Shown in pieces: positions 1 through 13,000 of a stretch of DNA of 64,000 nucleotides. Numbering within the stretch: position 1 is the first letter of the stretch; every line of letters begins with the position of its first letter. A program made the position numbers and the translations under genes. This stretch comes from Boswellia sacra (lineage: Eukaryota > Streptophyta > Magnoliopsida > Sapindales > Burseraceae): the NCBI GenBank assembly GCA_013180625.2, contig SNVD02012289.1, positions 496,001 to 560,000 of the forward strand. The letters are read 5' to 3'. The notes under the pieces were generated by a model. The model did no database searches, had not been told where the DNA came from, and was given only the letters and a program-made list of their open reading frames with translations.

Positions 1-908
1 GTACTAAATACATTTTTACTCCACAAATCCTAATTTCAATCTAAAGTAAGCTTATTAATATCTAATTGACAGATAAATAAGTTGTAAATAAAAACTCTGT
101 TCCAAGGTGATAAAAAACCATTTTTAAAATTTAGTAACGTAATTTGCTTACAAAACTTGGTATGAACGGTATATTTCTGACAAAAGGATAGTGTCGAGTA
201 ATATAACTATAAGGGTTAAATGAATTATCACAAAATTTCATTGGGCAAATGAATGTTTACTGGAAAGTTTACCAGTAGAATTATCAAGCTGAGAAAACTT
301 TGGAACACAGCTCAATAAGGGCATAATCCCAATTCAAACTAATCAAACACTCCAAAAACTCTACATATACAAAAGTAATAATTTCTGACAAGTGGATTTT
401 ATTCATGTATCTTTAAGTTTGACATCTAGTTAATTTTTGGGTATTTTTATGCCTTTATTTAGTGTTATGTATTGAATCAATTTGGATAATATTTGAAGCA
501 ATCCGGAGTTCGAACATAAATCATACACATTTTGGGCTTAATGCCCCGGAGCACGTATTTCAAGCAACAGAATGCATTCATACGTTCACTTTGTTTCTAT
601 GAAGTTAACGCAATGATATATGGAATGAATGAAAAATTATGTGTCAACCTCGCGAAATAACAAGCTATATATACTACAAGCAATCTCAATCCTATTTAAA
701 TTATGAAATCAAGTAAAAATAGAAATTATAATACAAATTAAAATCTTAAAATAAATTAAAAAAATCTCTTATTTAGCCTAAAAATGTCTAGCATTTGGAT
801 TGTTACCTTCGCTTAATTTTGAACTGGAATTAGAGCTCTTATTGTGTCTCTCTTTGTCAGAGCGACAAGGTCAACCAAATAATAATAGAACACATCTTTT
901 TTAAAGGA
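1..908. repeat. Duplicated copy of the formin 3' flank, plus AT-rich DNA
   Basis: Bases about 1-390 repeat, in the same order and orientation, the sequence at about 1929-2340 that lies just downstream of the formin stop. Shared blocks include 'caatctaaagtaagctt', 'acaaaacttggtatgaac', 'agaattatcaag' and 'aatcccaattcaaactaatc'. The offset grows from about 1930 to 1950 through small indels, so the copies have diverged. Positions 390-908 are AT-rich and show no gene. No formin coding sequence accompanies the left copy within the window. Confidence 0.75.
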
Positions 909-1040
909 GAAAATCTGTACATCTGCTGCAATACAACGGACGACTTAAAACGTACCACGTAGATATCTCATAGTGATGTAGCACCCACGTGACGGCCTGG
1001 TTGCATCTGCTGCAGTGCAGCGGATGTATAGCAGATTTTC
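909..1040. mobile_element. Short element with imperfect terminal inverted repeats (MITE-like)
   Basis: The left end 'gaaaatctgtacatctgctg' (from 909) pairs imperfectly with the reverse complement of the right end, where 'gcagattttc' ends at 1040. The inner arm contains 'catctgctgcagtgcagcgg'. The whole element is about 132 bp, could fold into a hairpin, and has no coding capacity. No clear target-site duplication was found, so the family is unassigned. Confidence 0.45.
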
Positions 1041-1152
1041 TATTCTTAAAAGTTGCTTTATGTTGGTCGCATATTTGAAGTTCCGCATCGGATTACCCTC
1101 GTGTAACATTCCGTGTCGTGAAGGGGAGGAAAGAGAGACTTCTGGCCCCAGG

Positions 1153-1771
1153 TAGAGGTGGAACCAATCCCCATGGGGATGGAGCCCCGCAATTCCCCAA
1201 CCCGTTTGGGCCGGGGATGGGGAGCTAAAAATGGGAAATGGGGTGGGGATGGGGATAAAAATTTTATCCGAAATTAAATGGGGATGGGGATGGGGATTAT
1301 GCTCCAAGCCCAGCCCGGCCCGCTCCCCGAAATTAAAATAAAATAATATATATATATATATATATATTTTTTAGTAATCTAATACTTAAACCCTTGTTAT
1401 CTTTCCTATTATAAAACTTAATGTCCCACCTACTTTAATAAAACTCAAGCCCAACCTAGCCCACCTTTGTTTGCCTAAAGATTTATTTTAAGGATGTTGA
1501 TTGTCTAAAGATTTATTAATATTTATTTGTAGGTATGTTGCTTAAGGTTTATAGTTGTAATTTAAAATATGTTTTATTTCAAAGTAAAAATTTTTAACAA
1601 GTAAATGGGGTTGGAGATGGGGATGGGGATGCATTTTGGCTTTGGGGATTCCCCATCCCCATCCCCGCTTTAAAAAATTGGGGATTAATAGGGGATGGGG
1701 ATTGATATTTTAATTGGGGATGGGGATGGGGATGGCATCCCCACCCCCAACCCGGCCCGATTCCACCTCTA
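1153..1771. mobile_element. Non-autonomous hAT-like element, GGGGAT-rich
   Basis: A perfect 11-bp terminal inverted repeat, TAGAGGTGGAA at 1153-1163 and TTCCACCTCTA at 1761-1771, is flanked by an exact 8-bp duplication GCCCCAGG at 1145-1152 and 1772-1779. An 8-bp target duplication with ends of TAGRGGTGG type is characteristic of hAT transposons. The 619-bp interior encodes no transposase. It consists of two clusters of GGGGAT/ATCCCC hexamer-like repeats around an AT-rich core with a TA microsatellite near 1346-1367. Open frames through it are rich in His-Pro or Gly-Met repeats and are products of the repeat. Confidence 0.88.
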
Positions 1772-2399
1772 GCCCCAGGACAGTTCTTCATAACACAACG
1801 TTTGCTTAAAGTCGTGAAGCATTTTGTTTTTCTGGCCTCAGGTAAACTCTTTATTAAGCCCCTGGTAGTTTTAGAACTTTTATGAACCATGCCACTGGGG
1901 ACTCAGCTTATTATATTGTCAAATTATTTTTGTGCTAAATAGATTTTTACTCCATAAATCGTAATTTCAATCTAAAGTAAGCTTTTTATTATCTAATTGA
2001 TAGATAAATAAGTTGAAAATAAAAACTTTGTTCCGAGGTGATTAAAAAAAAGGCCATTTTTTTAAATTTGAGTGATGTAAATTGTTTACAAAACTTGGTA
2101 TGAACAGTATTTTTTTTAACGAAAAGGATAGTGTGAACCGGCAAATGAAAGTTTACCGGTAGAATTATCAAGCCGAGAAAACCTGGATATGTATTAGATG
2201 GGTCTGGTTAAAGAGCTTCTAACGGTAATACAATACAAACCCTTTTATGCGAGATCTAACACAGCTTAACAAGAGCATAATCCCAATTCAAACTAATCAA
2301 ACACTCCAAAAACTCAACATATACAGAATAATAATTTCAAAATAAAGTTACATTCCATCTGGGCATGAAGTTCCATGTAAAGACACCAAGCAATCTAAT

Positions 2400-5300
2400 C
2401 TATCGAAATGGAGCCAGGGGGTTGGGACTACTAGGAACTTTCAGGCTTCTGAGCTCTTTACAAACGTGATCTAACATTCCCAGAAAATCTCTCACAATCA
2501 CAAATATCCTAAGCGGATTGGCTTCATCTTTGTTCACGTTTCCATGGAAGTACTCAGTGATTTCCCTCACATGTAACATGACACTACTTTCATCTTCCTG
2601 TAGCGCCTTCAGGTTCCTCTTCGCGTAGTTCAGGAACACATTCATTGAGTGCACAAAGTTCTCACTTTTATCATCCACAGACAAGTCATTCTGTACTAGA
2701 TGTTGCAGTTTGGCCATTCCATCCGATAAGTTTGAGACAGAGCTTGCGAGAACATCCAGATCAATTGTGGCCGTCTTTTTTACATTGTAGAGTTCAGTAC
2801 TTAAACCTGAAACAAGGTCTAGGCCCATTCTTCTGTAATCTTCTTCCTTCTCCTCAACAGTTTTGGTTTTGTTTCTCTGGTCGATCTTCCCCATGATGCT
2901 ATCCGACACTCTAATGCCTTCTGAGCGGATTATTTCTTGGACAACAAAGTGAAGCAAGGTTGTTTTCCCATCGGTTCCTTTCACATCAGCAAGCTTGAGG
3001 AGGGCATCAAGCTTGAATGCTCTAGCGCCTCCTCTGATTGTTCCAACATTCATACGGTTGCCTGTTTTCAGCACAGCTTCAAGCAGCTTTAAGAACAGCC
3101 TGCTTGATCTCAGTTCCTTGCATGCTTCCTGGTAGAAAATAGTAATGAGAAGAAGTCAATTAAATAATAAACCTATTCTAAACTACTTTTATGAATGAAG
3201 GTAGGCATGAGTAGTGTCTAGTTTGAGGGTCACCTCTAGCATTGAAAAGGAGTTTCTAAGGTGGACCACCTCATCCTCAAAAGTTTCTCGGTAAAGCATG
3301 ACTTCAGCTCGTTGAAAGGCAAACGGAATGCTAAGCATTGCTTTAACAAATCTCTCGGCAGACCCCAATTCATTAATGTCTCCTTTATAGCTTGATAATT
3401 TAGCCTCTTCTTCTTTGGTCGGGACCATCTTCACCAGGGCCTCTAATTGTTGTAGAGACAATCCATCCCCTGCTTTTCACCATTTGAAGAAAGTTATACA
3501 TTTACATAATTGTTCATAGTTTCATAAATGAGGTTCTATTTTCATATATCGTTACCAAATACGAGTATGATTGATTTCTTCTATATCTCAGTAAGAAATA
3601 TTATTTTTACTAAAGTATAAAATGCCCCAACAAAACAAACTAATGAAAAGTATACCTTTATTGCATGATATAAAAGACTTGTAATAACAAATGGCATGAC
3701 ATGACGTACAAGTCAAGCTTTGTAAACCTTCTTCGAGATCTAGACTCGGCACTGATTCTTAAGAATGGTAGATAATGTTATTATCCGAAAATGCAAGAGC
3801 AATACCTTTCATTAGTGCAGCACAGACTTGCTCAGCACTCACATTCAAGGCTTTTGAGAGGATGGTAATGTTCTGTAGTCTCTTGGGCTCTAGAACATGC
3901 TTGCTTGGGGAAGGAGTTTTGGTCTTTGTTTCATCATTCTTCATTGCAGTTTGTATATTATATCCAAAAAGTGACTCAATCATTTCTTCATCTAATCTGT
4001 TCCATGTCAAATGAATCATTTAACTTTGAAAAGAAAGAGAAGAAGGTAATAAATACAAAAAACACTTGAAGTAACTTACTCAAATGAGCTTGATCTAAGC
4101 TTGTCCCAGACCATAGAACGGTCAGATGCAGCTCTGACTTTGTCCCAGTGAAGTGGCTTCAGTTTTGGCAGAGGAGCTCCATCTTTTCCTAATGGCGTAT
4201 ATTGAGGAAACAGCGCTGGGGGTGGAGGCGGCCCTTTGACAGAGTTGTTTTGTTTCGGAAGTGGAGGTGGGCAAGGTGGTGGGGGAATGCCAGTTGGTGT
4301 TGGTGAAGGTTTTGAAGATGTTGTAGGTGAAAGCAAGCCATGAGCTGACGTTGAAGAGAAATCTGAATTCCTGGGAGGTGATAAGTTTGGCAGTGTAGAA
4401 GCGCATGAAGCTTTAGATGCAAGTTTACTTGAGCAAGAAGATGAATATGAAAAAGAAAGTGAAGGTGGAGGTGGAGGCGGAGGTGGAGGTGGTGGGGTTG
4501 CAGGGGAGGCCTTGAAGTTCTTACGCAAATCTGGAGAGCTTGTAACTGTCAAATTTTCATCATTTTGTTTGCTAAGAGTTTGTTGAGTTTTCTTCTGTAA
4601 ACTTAAAGCTGGGGTTGAGATGTTATCCATTGTTGGTGGTGGAACTGGAATGGATAAATTTATGGAAGACCGCTGAGGTGGTTGTGTTATATTTGCCGCA
4701 TTTGGGGAGAAATTTTCTGGTATGTCACTGAGACTACCAGCTGAAGCATTGGAAAGCCGGACATTTGATTTTGATGAATGTGAATCAGCAAAAGAATGAA
4801 AAGATTCATCATCAGATGAATGGCATTCCATGGCAACAACTTTGTCATTACACGAGTTACCACCATCAGAATTGTACAGCACTGAATCTGCTTCTTCATG
4901 AACAGATTTGATCTCCCTAGTGGAAGAACAACTGGCATTATCTGATTCTGATTCTGATTCGGATTTGATCACCTCCTGGTTTGATTCCTCCCTCTCATGC
5001 AAATGCAATGCATGAGTTTGAGTGCTATGATTTGATGATATATTTACATCTTCGTTAATCGGTTTGATAGTAGAAGTTTGTTGCTCTAAATCCACTCCTA
5101 AAGAGTTCAGATAAAAGAGATCAAGGCCAGGATTTAAGTTTACCTTGCTTGTTGATTTTTGAGAAGTTACATACTTAGATTTACCTTTGATTCTTCCTCT
5201 CTTTCCAATCACCGACATTGCTCTTGCTGCAGGCTTCTTATGATGTTTTCCGAAATTGCAACAGAACCAAATGAGGCCCAGAACGCATACTGAGAAAACA

Positions 5301-5848
5301 GCTCCCGTTGACACTAGTACCGTTACTAGAATTCTTCTAACTCTTTCTTCATCTGTGTTTCCCTTTTGAATCTTGTGAGGTACTGCTATAGGATTTGGTC
5401 GAGGAGGTTGATGATGGGCATGTGCATGATTTGGCAGCAGTGGAGCTGGAGCTGGAGCAGGAGCAGGAGTTGGAGACTCAGCTTCCACAGCAGGTAATGG
5501 AGAAGGTGTTGGTGAAACATGTTGTGAGTCACCGCTCGGTGGCCTTTGTATTTTCCATCTCTTGAGTCCAATTAAAGCTCTAAACTTTTGCACTATCGAA
5601 GCTTCCTTTTGTTCATTCTCATCTTCACCAGAAACTTTCTTAACTTGGTTTTGATTACCATCTCCTCTTTCTTCCATGAGATATGACCGTTGTAGGCCAT
5701 GAACTCTCAAGTATAAATCCTCTGCTGCATCCAATGAGGCATCAGCAACCAATATGTGGCTGCTATGTAATGATATAAGAATGAAGATGAAGATGGTCAT
5801 GATGAAGATCCTGTAGACAATCACAAAACCAGCACCCATTTTCCTCAA
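2400..5848 (-). CDS. Class I formin (FH1-FH2 actin-nucleating protein), 4 exons
   Basis: Formins nucleate and elongate actin filaments; plant class I members span the plasma membrane and tie actin to the wall. Exons on the complement are 5848-4080, 3996-3806, 3469-3234 and 3128-2400, all GT-AG, giving 974 residues. Visible features are a hydrophobic N-terminus (about 6-36), an extracellular Pro-rich stretch with SPTPSP and PAPAPAP (about 110-140), a membrane segment at about 173-197, an FH1 region with an uninterrupted Pro run near residue 450, and an FH2 domain starting at about [12 protein letters not shown] (near 563). FH2 landmarks include [21 protein letters not shown] and the [12 protein letters not shown] that follows it. 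The FH2 domain runs to the end with no PTEN domain, as expected for class I. I am sure of the family; the paralogue number is not assigned. The 3' flank is duplicated upstream in the window. Confidence 0.95.
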
Positions 5849-8800
5849 CCAGAAATCATCAAAGCACCAGTGAAACTTTTATGCTTATAAATCTAAGTCT
5901 TCTTTTGTTACATTCTTTTTTTTCCTGAAAAACATTTATTTTGGGTTGTGCAAGTAATGTGTATAGAAGAACATGTATTGCAGTCTTTAATGCTACTCCA
6001 AGGAACCCCTGAGCCTGGCAGTTGAACTGGGCCTTCTTTACTTACTCTGTTCATGTACTTTTTTATCTCTTCTCACCTCCTTAAGTTCCCTGCAAAACAC
6101 TGTTAACAGAAATCACAATTTTTTTTTTTTTTTTTGGAAAAACCTTCCTAAACTCCAATTTGACTCCATTTCATACTTTGTACTTCCATTTACTTTTAGT
6201 TACAAGAAAGCTGATCATATTTTCTGCACTTTATCACTCAAGACATCATCATTTCAGAACTTTTATTGATAACTTTAGAGTTCAAGATTTTTTAGCATAT
6301 GAAATCTTAGTCATGCACTTTGTAGTTGAACAAAGATTTAATAGCTTAAAGTGTCATAAAAATCAAACAACATAAAGTTCCCATATGGGTCCCATTCTGT
6401 TGGGCTCCCCTCCCTCTCTAGAGAGGGATATTGTAAGCCTTCTCCAACCCCATTATTAAATATAGATAGATGGAGAAATGGGCCATCACTTTCTCATGTG
6501 AGTATGCTCTTCTCTGTGATCTTCTGTTGAGAGACACAAAGCTACATCTAAGGTGAAAAGACCATCTTAACTGCTCTATTATAGGAGGCTTAATGACTGC
6601 TTGTCTTTTTCTTAAACTTTACTAGGCTCCACTTCGTTGGATGTTGCTGTTGTTTTTAGGTCCAAAATATAGTATCCACCGTTTGGTGGGATTGCAGATG
6701 ATTTTAAGCCCTCTTCAAGCCATTACTCCTTGAGTTGCTCCTCACCTAACCATAAAGAAAGAGTGAGAATCAGCAACAGCCACTGTGCTACAGCCTTTGT
6801 GTTATGGGGCAGCTGGCTTAGCTTGGCCGTCACTTGGGCCAGTCTGCCTTGACACTTATATTATTATATATCTCACAATCACATTTAGGGCATCAACCTG
6901 CAGGCAGCAGGACCACATTTTCAACCATAGTTTCAAAATTTGGATTGGTTTTATACAAGTTCTTGACAAGCCCAGATACAAATAGGAGTTCTAGATGATC
7001 TTAAGTTTGCTCAAAGTTAGCTCCATTACTCTTATAGCATATCTATGATACGTTCTCAATAAGATATTTTCTGTAAATTAATTATCAAATTGGAGAATCA
7101 TCTGCTCTGGATAAAAAAGTTTGAATGCATAACGACAGCAACGTACCAAAAGAATATGTTACCAATACAGAAGGATCCAATGCGCAACGCAAGGTTGACG
7201 TATAACCCACGTCAAACAAACGTAGTAAAAGTTTCAATATTATAGTTTCTAGTATAGTAGACATGGACCAAAAAGTAATAAAAACGCGTTAAATAACTTC
7301 AAAAACACTATCATTATCTGCTAAATCTAAATAAATATAGATTAATTCTGTTATTTGTCTAATCTAATCTTATCCTGTAGAAAGTAGAAAACGAAAAGAT
7401 ACCTCTGACCCGAATCTTAGTATTAATTTGCATTAAAATTTTCCTTTGTACATAGACAAAAACCATCAAACTTAAACACACGGATATGCAGCCAATATTT
7501 TCACTTGTTTTGACAGTTTCTGCTCACTGCACTTGTGTACTTGGTTCGATATTTCGGAGAAGCTTTAACTCTTCTCAACTCCGAGGGCACTTCAGGCGTC
7601 TAAACGCCACAATTAGGCCTACAAATTTGACTGGTTTTAGGAGAAAACAAGAGGCCGCTGGCCTGATTTTCAAAACCTGATCATAATTTTAGTCATTTTA
7701 AGTGCCCATTTTCAAACATACAATATTCTTCATTTGCATATTATTCCAGTTTTGGCGTGTGGCGTGTGCATTGTAATGGTTTGTAGGCCAGCCCTTTGTT
7801 GTATATTAAATGGTTTTATATCAATTGTCTTGTCAGGAATAGGTCAGGATCCGCATTGTGTAGTAATGGGTCACATCGCATAGAGTTATCTACTTGACTA
7901 CAGATAAAAAAAAACCAATAGCTTAGGAAATCTTCGAAAAGATAATATTATTATCTAGTAAACTTTAATTAATCTCTCACATCCTTTAGATTTTTACCAA
8001 AATTTATCTGACATTATCTATACAAGAAGATGATGTAGAGTAGAATCCATCATTGATTAATACAGTCCAGCCACCAATTCTGAATCTAGTGAGAATAAGA
8101 GGAATATATCATTTCTTTATATGATGTGATGATTACTCTGTGACCCTTTTTTTTAGCCACTAATCGATTGAATATGTGATGGATACCTAAGCCTTTACCG
8201 TATCCGAATCAAAAGACGAACACTTAACCCCATCCCGAAATGTGGCAAATATTTACTTTGCTTCGTCAGAAACAATGAAGATGTTAGCACTTGGAATATA
8301 AATGTAATGAAGCGTATGATTGGGTAACAGGGGCTGTTCAACCAATGTTGACTTAATTAATCAACTTTTGGTCCAACTTGTGCGGCATATTGTCGGTTGC
8401 ATCATGAGCTAAGGATTAGATTAAGCTCACCACTAGTCCATTTCCAATTTTGTATTATCAAACTCATGATTTCAATACCAAAAACTTCATTATCTTTCAA
8501 TTCTCTTACTGTTAGTGGAATTACCACAGACCATAACTGTCGAGTTATTCTCAGTCTACATCTCCACCCGTGACCCATTTACTTTTTTGATTTTGACCAC
8601 TATTTTTTTTTTCTTTAAGATGGTTTTTGCTATCTAATCTTTTTATAAATTAATCAGGATTACAAAATGTTTAAAATATATATTATATTTGCAAGCAAGC
8701 TCTCAACTCCTGGAGAGTTTATGTGCATAATACTGAAATAGCAGCCTTGAACTATAGTTCATTACAATATGTGACAGTTTCAGATTAATATAAGTTGTTT

Positions 8801-9591
8801 ATGGTTCTAACAACATTAAAGTGGACAAAAAAAAATAACAATTTTCCTTGAGATTAAATTAAAATTAGATTGTTGTATGACCTCAATGCACAAAATAAAG
8901 AGGTAATTGGCATCTGTCACTTCATCTGATCTCTTCAGGAAAGTGGACGGTGTTGCATGTCTTCAAGTCACAAAACCAATATGCATCTTCTAGACCTATA
9001 TGCGAAATCAATATTATCTCTATTTGAAAAAATTATCTAATTTGACCATGGCTACCATTCATTAAAAAATACTCTCTCTTGGCATATAAAATTAAAGCAC
9101 TTTAGATCGATCAAACTTATATAAGACGATAATTAATTTATAGACATAACAGTACATAAAATGCTTTTTAAGTTAAGCAGCAAAGATTAAATATAAAGTG
9201 CTTTTGTTATCAGAAACAATTTCAGTGACCTCATAGGTATTGTTAGCAGCATAGTTCAACATTCAATATAACATATGTCAAACTTGTTCTTCTTCTTGTT
9301 GTTTTTTTCTCTCTCTCTCTCTCTCTTACATTCATGGATCATGATAAATAAATTGATAACATATGTATAAAATGTTTGACCTGCCGTCAATCTAACATTA
9401 TACACGGCTTTTGATTCTCACATATCTTGTTTGACAAAACAGAAGTACAAAACTGGGTTGGTGATGTTTTGAAAATTAAAAGATTGGAAGTAATTAAATA
9501 TCTACAAAGCTTGCTTGGCTTAACCACCCCACATAACTAAACACTTAGAAAAAGTTTGAAACAACGCAAAAACGCCCCTTGATTTCACCTT
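5849..9591. other. Intergenic region between divergent formin and RBOH genes
   Basis: About 3.7 kb of AT-rich sequence between two head-to-head genes, so it should hold the formin promoter at its left end. A poly-T run lies near 6120-6135 and a CT microsatellite at about 9307-9326. Open frames of 60-71 residues at 6160, 6785 and 7486 lack recognisable domains or splice context. No RNA gene or transposon terminus was identified. Confidence 0.5.
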
Positions 9592-10098
9592 TTGACTTCT
9601 CCTCCTCCTTCTATTGAACCAACCTCCATATTATATATATATATACTCTTTCTTCTATCGTTCTTCAACTCCTCAGCTACATCACATCCCTCTAACTTTC
9701 CTGCAATTTTTCTTACTTTCTGCGCAAGTTCTTGCAATCTTACACAATCGTTTGAAAAACTTACGCGTTTTCTTCTGGTAAGATTAGTTTATGTTTTGCC
9801 TTTTTCCAAAAATTTCGACAAAACTTAAGAATTTTTGGGTTTGGAAACGCTTTTGATTGAGTTTTCCAAGTGTCTTGGCAATGTCCAAGACCTTGAGATA
9901 TCGATAATCATTTGTTACGTAACCTTTCACATTTTGTTTGTGCCTGGAAGATCAAATATGCCCTTTTGTAAAGCATATTTGTCAGGGCATTGTTGTCTAT
10001 ATTGCCACCCTGATATCAATTAACGGTTTTTCTTTCCAGGGACGCTTCCAGGCTTACTAGAGGAAGAGCAACAGAGATCGAAAGACAAGAAGAGAGAA
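9592..10098 (+). promoter_or_regulatory. RBOH promoter and 5' leader with an intron
   Basis: A TATA-type tract 'tatatatatatact' near 9633-9648 is followed by a CT-rich leader. A donor at 9778 (tcttctg|gtaaga) and an acceptor ending at 10039 (ctttccag|ggacgc) define a plausible 262-bp leader intron, after which the leader runs to the start codon at 10099. The transcription start itself cannot be fixed from sequence. Confidence 0.55.
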
Positions 10099-13000
10099 AT
10101 GGAAACCCCAGAAAATCAAACTGATTCATATTCTGAGACAGAAAGCACTCCTCAAAGCAATAGAGTTGGCTACAGTGGCCCCTTGAGCGGTCCATTGGTG
10201 ACCAACAAGAGAAACAGCAGCAAAAAGAGTGCAAGATTTAAAGATGATGAAAGTTACGTCGAAATCACCCTGGACATCCATGATGATTCGGTTTCAGTGC
10301 AGAACATCAGGGGCGGTGACACGGAGACGGCATATCTGGCTAGCAAACTGGAGAGAAAGCATTCTTCCTCTTCGCTCGGTTCTCAGCTCTCAGTTCGGTT
10401 AAGGCAAGTATCACGAGAGTTGAAGAGAATGACATCTTCAAATACGTTTAACAAGATCGATAGAACCAAGTCGGGAGCTGCACGTGCTCTGAAAGGATTA
10501 CAGTTTATGACTCAAAACATGGGAAGTGAAGGTTGGTCCCAGGTTGAAATGCGCTATGATCAACTTGCAGTTGACGGGATGCTACCGAGATCATGCTTTG
10601 GTCAATGCATTGGTATGTAATAAGGTTAATTTCTTTTGTTTTTTTTTTTTTTTTTACTATGTCTTTTTAATTATTTATCAGTTTTCATGGTTGAATTTGG
10701 TTTCTATTATCAGGAATGAATGAATCAAAGGAGTTTGCAAGCGAGTTATTTGATGCATTGGCACGTAGAAGAGGAATAAAATCATCTTCGATTACCAAGT
10801 CTCAGCTGCGCGAATTCTGGGAACAAATTACAGATCACAGCTTTGATGCTCGGCTCCAAACCTTCTTTGACATGTAAGACCCTCTTGTATTTTTTGATCA
10901 ATCTGGTAATTATTGTATAATTTTAATACAACACTGTTCCAATCATTCAACAATTCCACGCAACATTGTGATAGTCTTTGTTAATAATCGGAGGAATAAT
11001 ACCCGCTTATGGTGCACTTTGCATGTGAGGTTGCATTTTAATAGAATTTTTTTTATTTATTTATTTTCTAGTATTCTATTAATAATCATGCTCTCTAAAC
11101 AAATTTATATTATAGAAGCAGGTAAGGTATTGTAATGTGATGTTACAGGATTTTGACTTTGTTGTAAATTTTAAGTGATAATGTTATCCATTTGTTGGCA
11201 AGTTTAGTTATCTGTCATTGACTAGCAAGTAATTACAATTTTGACAAGTTAAGGCTCTGTCTTTGACTTCCAATGAGTTCATTGAACTTCAACTCACACG
11301 ATAGAGAAATCTGAGTGTAATTCATTTGAATAAGCGTTAATAAACGGCCAAAAGATGGATGTGGAATCGATTACGAACTCAGAACTCTTAAATTCAATTG
11401 ATACGAGATATAAAATTTCTCCAACTTAGTTGATATGTGTTACCTGGTCAACAAATTTTTAGATTAATCAAATGTTTTACATCAAAAAAGAAAAATTATA
11501 AAAGCTTATTTGGGCACAAAACTTGTTGAAATAGTTTCATTGGAGAAGTAATTATATAGTTCGAAAAATCATGTTTGTTAATAATGGAAATGTACCAAAT
11601 GCAGGGTGGATAAAAATCTAGATGGCCGGATCACTGAAGAAGAGGTAAAGGAGGTGAGATTTTAGAGAAAACTTACCAAAGCGTGCAATGAAGTGTCAAA
11701 ACTTGAGAAGAATTTATTCAAAGCAAGTTATATATATATAATTATATTTTTTCAATATTATTTCGCAGATTATTGCTCTAAGTGCATCTGCCAATAAGCT
11801 GTCAAAAATCCAAGAAAGAGCAGAGGAATATGCAGCACTAATCATGGAAGAACTAGACCCAGACAACCTCGGATACATTGAGGTCAACCTTTCTAGGCTC
11901 AATTCTGGCAATATCCGAAAATAATGTTAAATAATAGTATAATATTAAGAACCTGGAATTAACAATGATTTTTATGTGCCTGGCAGTTGTACAACCTCGA
12001 AATGTTGCTGTTGCAAGCTCCAAGCCAATCGGCCAACTTGGTAACTGACAGTCGCGTATTGAGCCAGCTGCTAAGTCAAAAACTGGTGCCAACCAAAGAC
12101 AGAAACGTGATAAAGAAATGCTCCAGGGGACTAGCTTACTTTGTGGAGGACAATTGGAAGAGAATTTGGGTCATAGCACTATGGCTTTCAATCTGTGCTG
12201 GTCTTTTCACATGGAAATTCATTCAGTACAAACATCGAGCCGTGTTCGATGTAATGGGGTATTGTGTTACAACAGCAAAGGGTGCAGCTGAGACACTTAA
12301 ATTCAACATGGCTCTGATTCTTCTTCCAGTGTGCAGAAACACCATTACTTGGCTTAGAAGCAGAACCAAGCTAGGAGTTGTTGTTCCTTTCGATGATAAC
12401 ATCAATTTCCACAAGGTATGAAGTTGAAAACTTCATCGATTGAACTTCATTTGGTACAACATGTATTCATTAATTTACTAAAAAATCTGGACTTATGTAG
12501 GTGGTTGCTTTTGGAATTGCTATTGGAGTTGGGCTGCACGCAATTGCACATCTTACATGTGATTTTCCAAGGCTACTACATGCTACGGAGGAAGAGTATG
12601 AACCAATGGAGCAATTCTTCGGTGATGATCAGCCCGAAAACTACTGGTGGTTTGTCAAAGGGACAGAGGGCTGGACTGGTGTGGTGATGGTGGTGCTCAT
12701 GGCTATAGCCTACATATTAGCACAACCTTGGTTTCGCCGTAACAGGCTAAACCTCCCTAAAACCCTGAAGAAGCTCACCGGATTCAATGCCTTTTGGTAT
12801 TCACATCACCTGTTTGTTATTGTCTACATCCTGTTTATCATTCACGGATACTTCCTCTACCTCTCCAAGAAATGGTACAAGAAAACGGTGAGCTGATCCG
12901 AAACTTGCAAAATGCACACTGCAAAGTAAACCTATCTGGATACATTATATTCTACTACTCTTCTTTCCTCATGTTAATTCTTATATATGTTGGGGTATGT

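Noticed and set aside
945..1890. Minus-strand open frames rich in His-Pro and Gly-Met through the first hAT element
   Set aside because: They are translations of GGGGAT/ATCCCC repeats inside a transposon, with no start context, domain or conservation expected.
10526..10723. Alternative frame overlapping RBOH exon 1 and intron 1
   Set aside because: Out of frame with the conserved RBOH coding sequence and runs through the intron poly-T tract.
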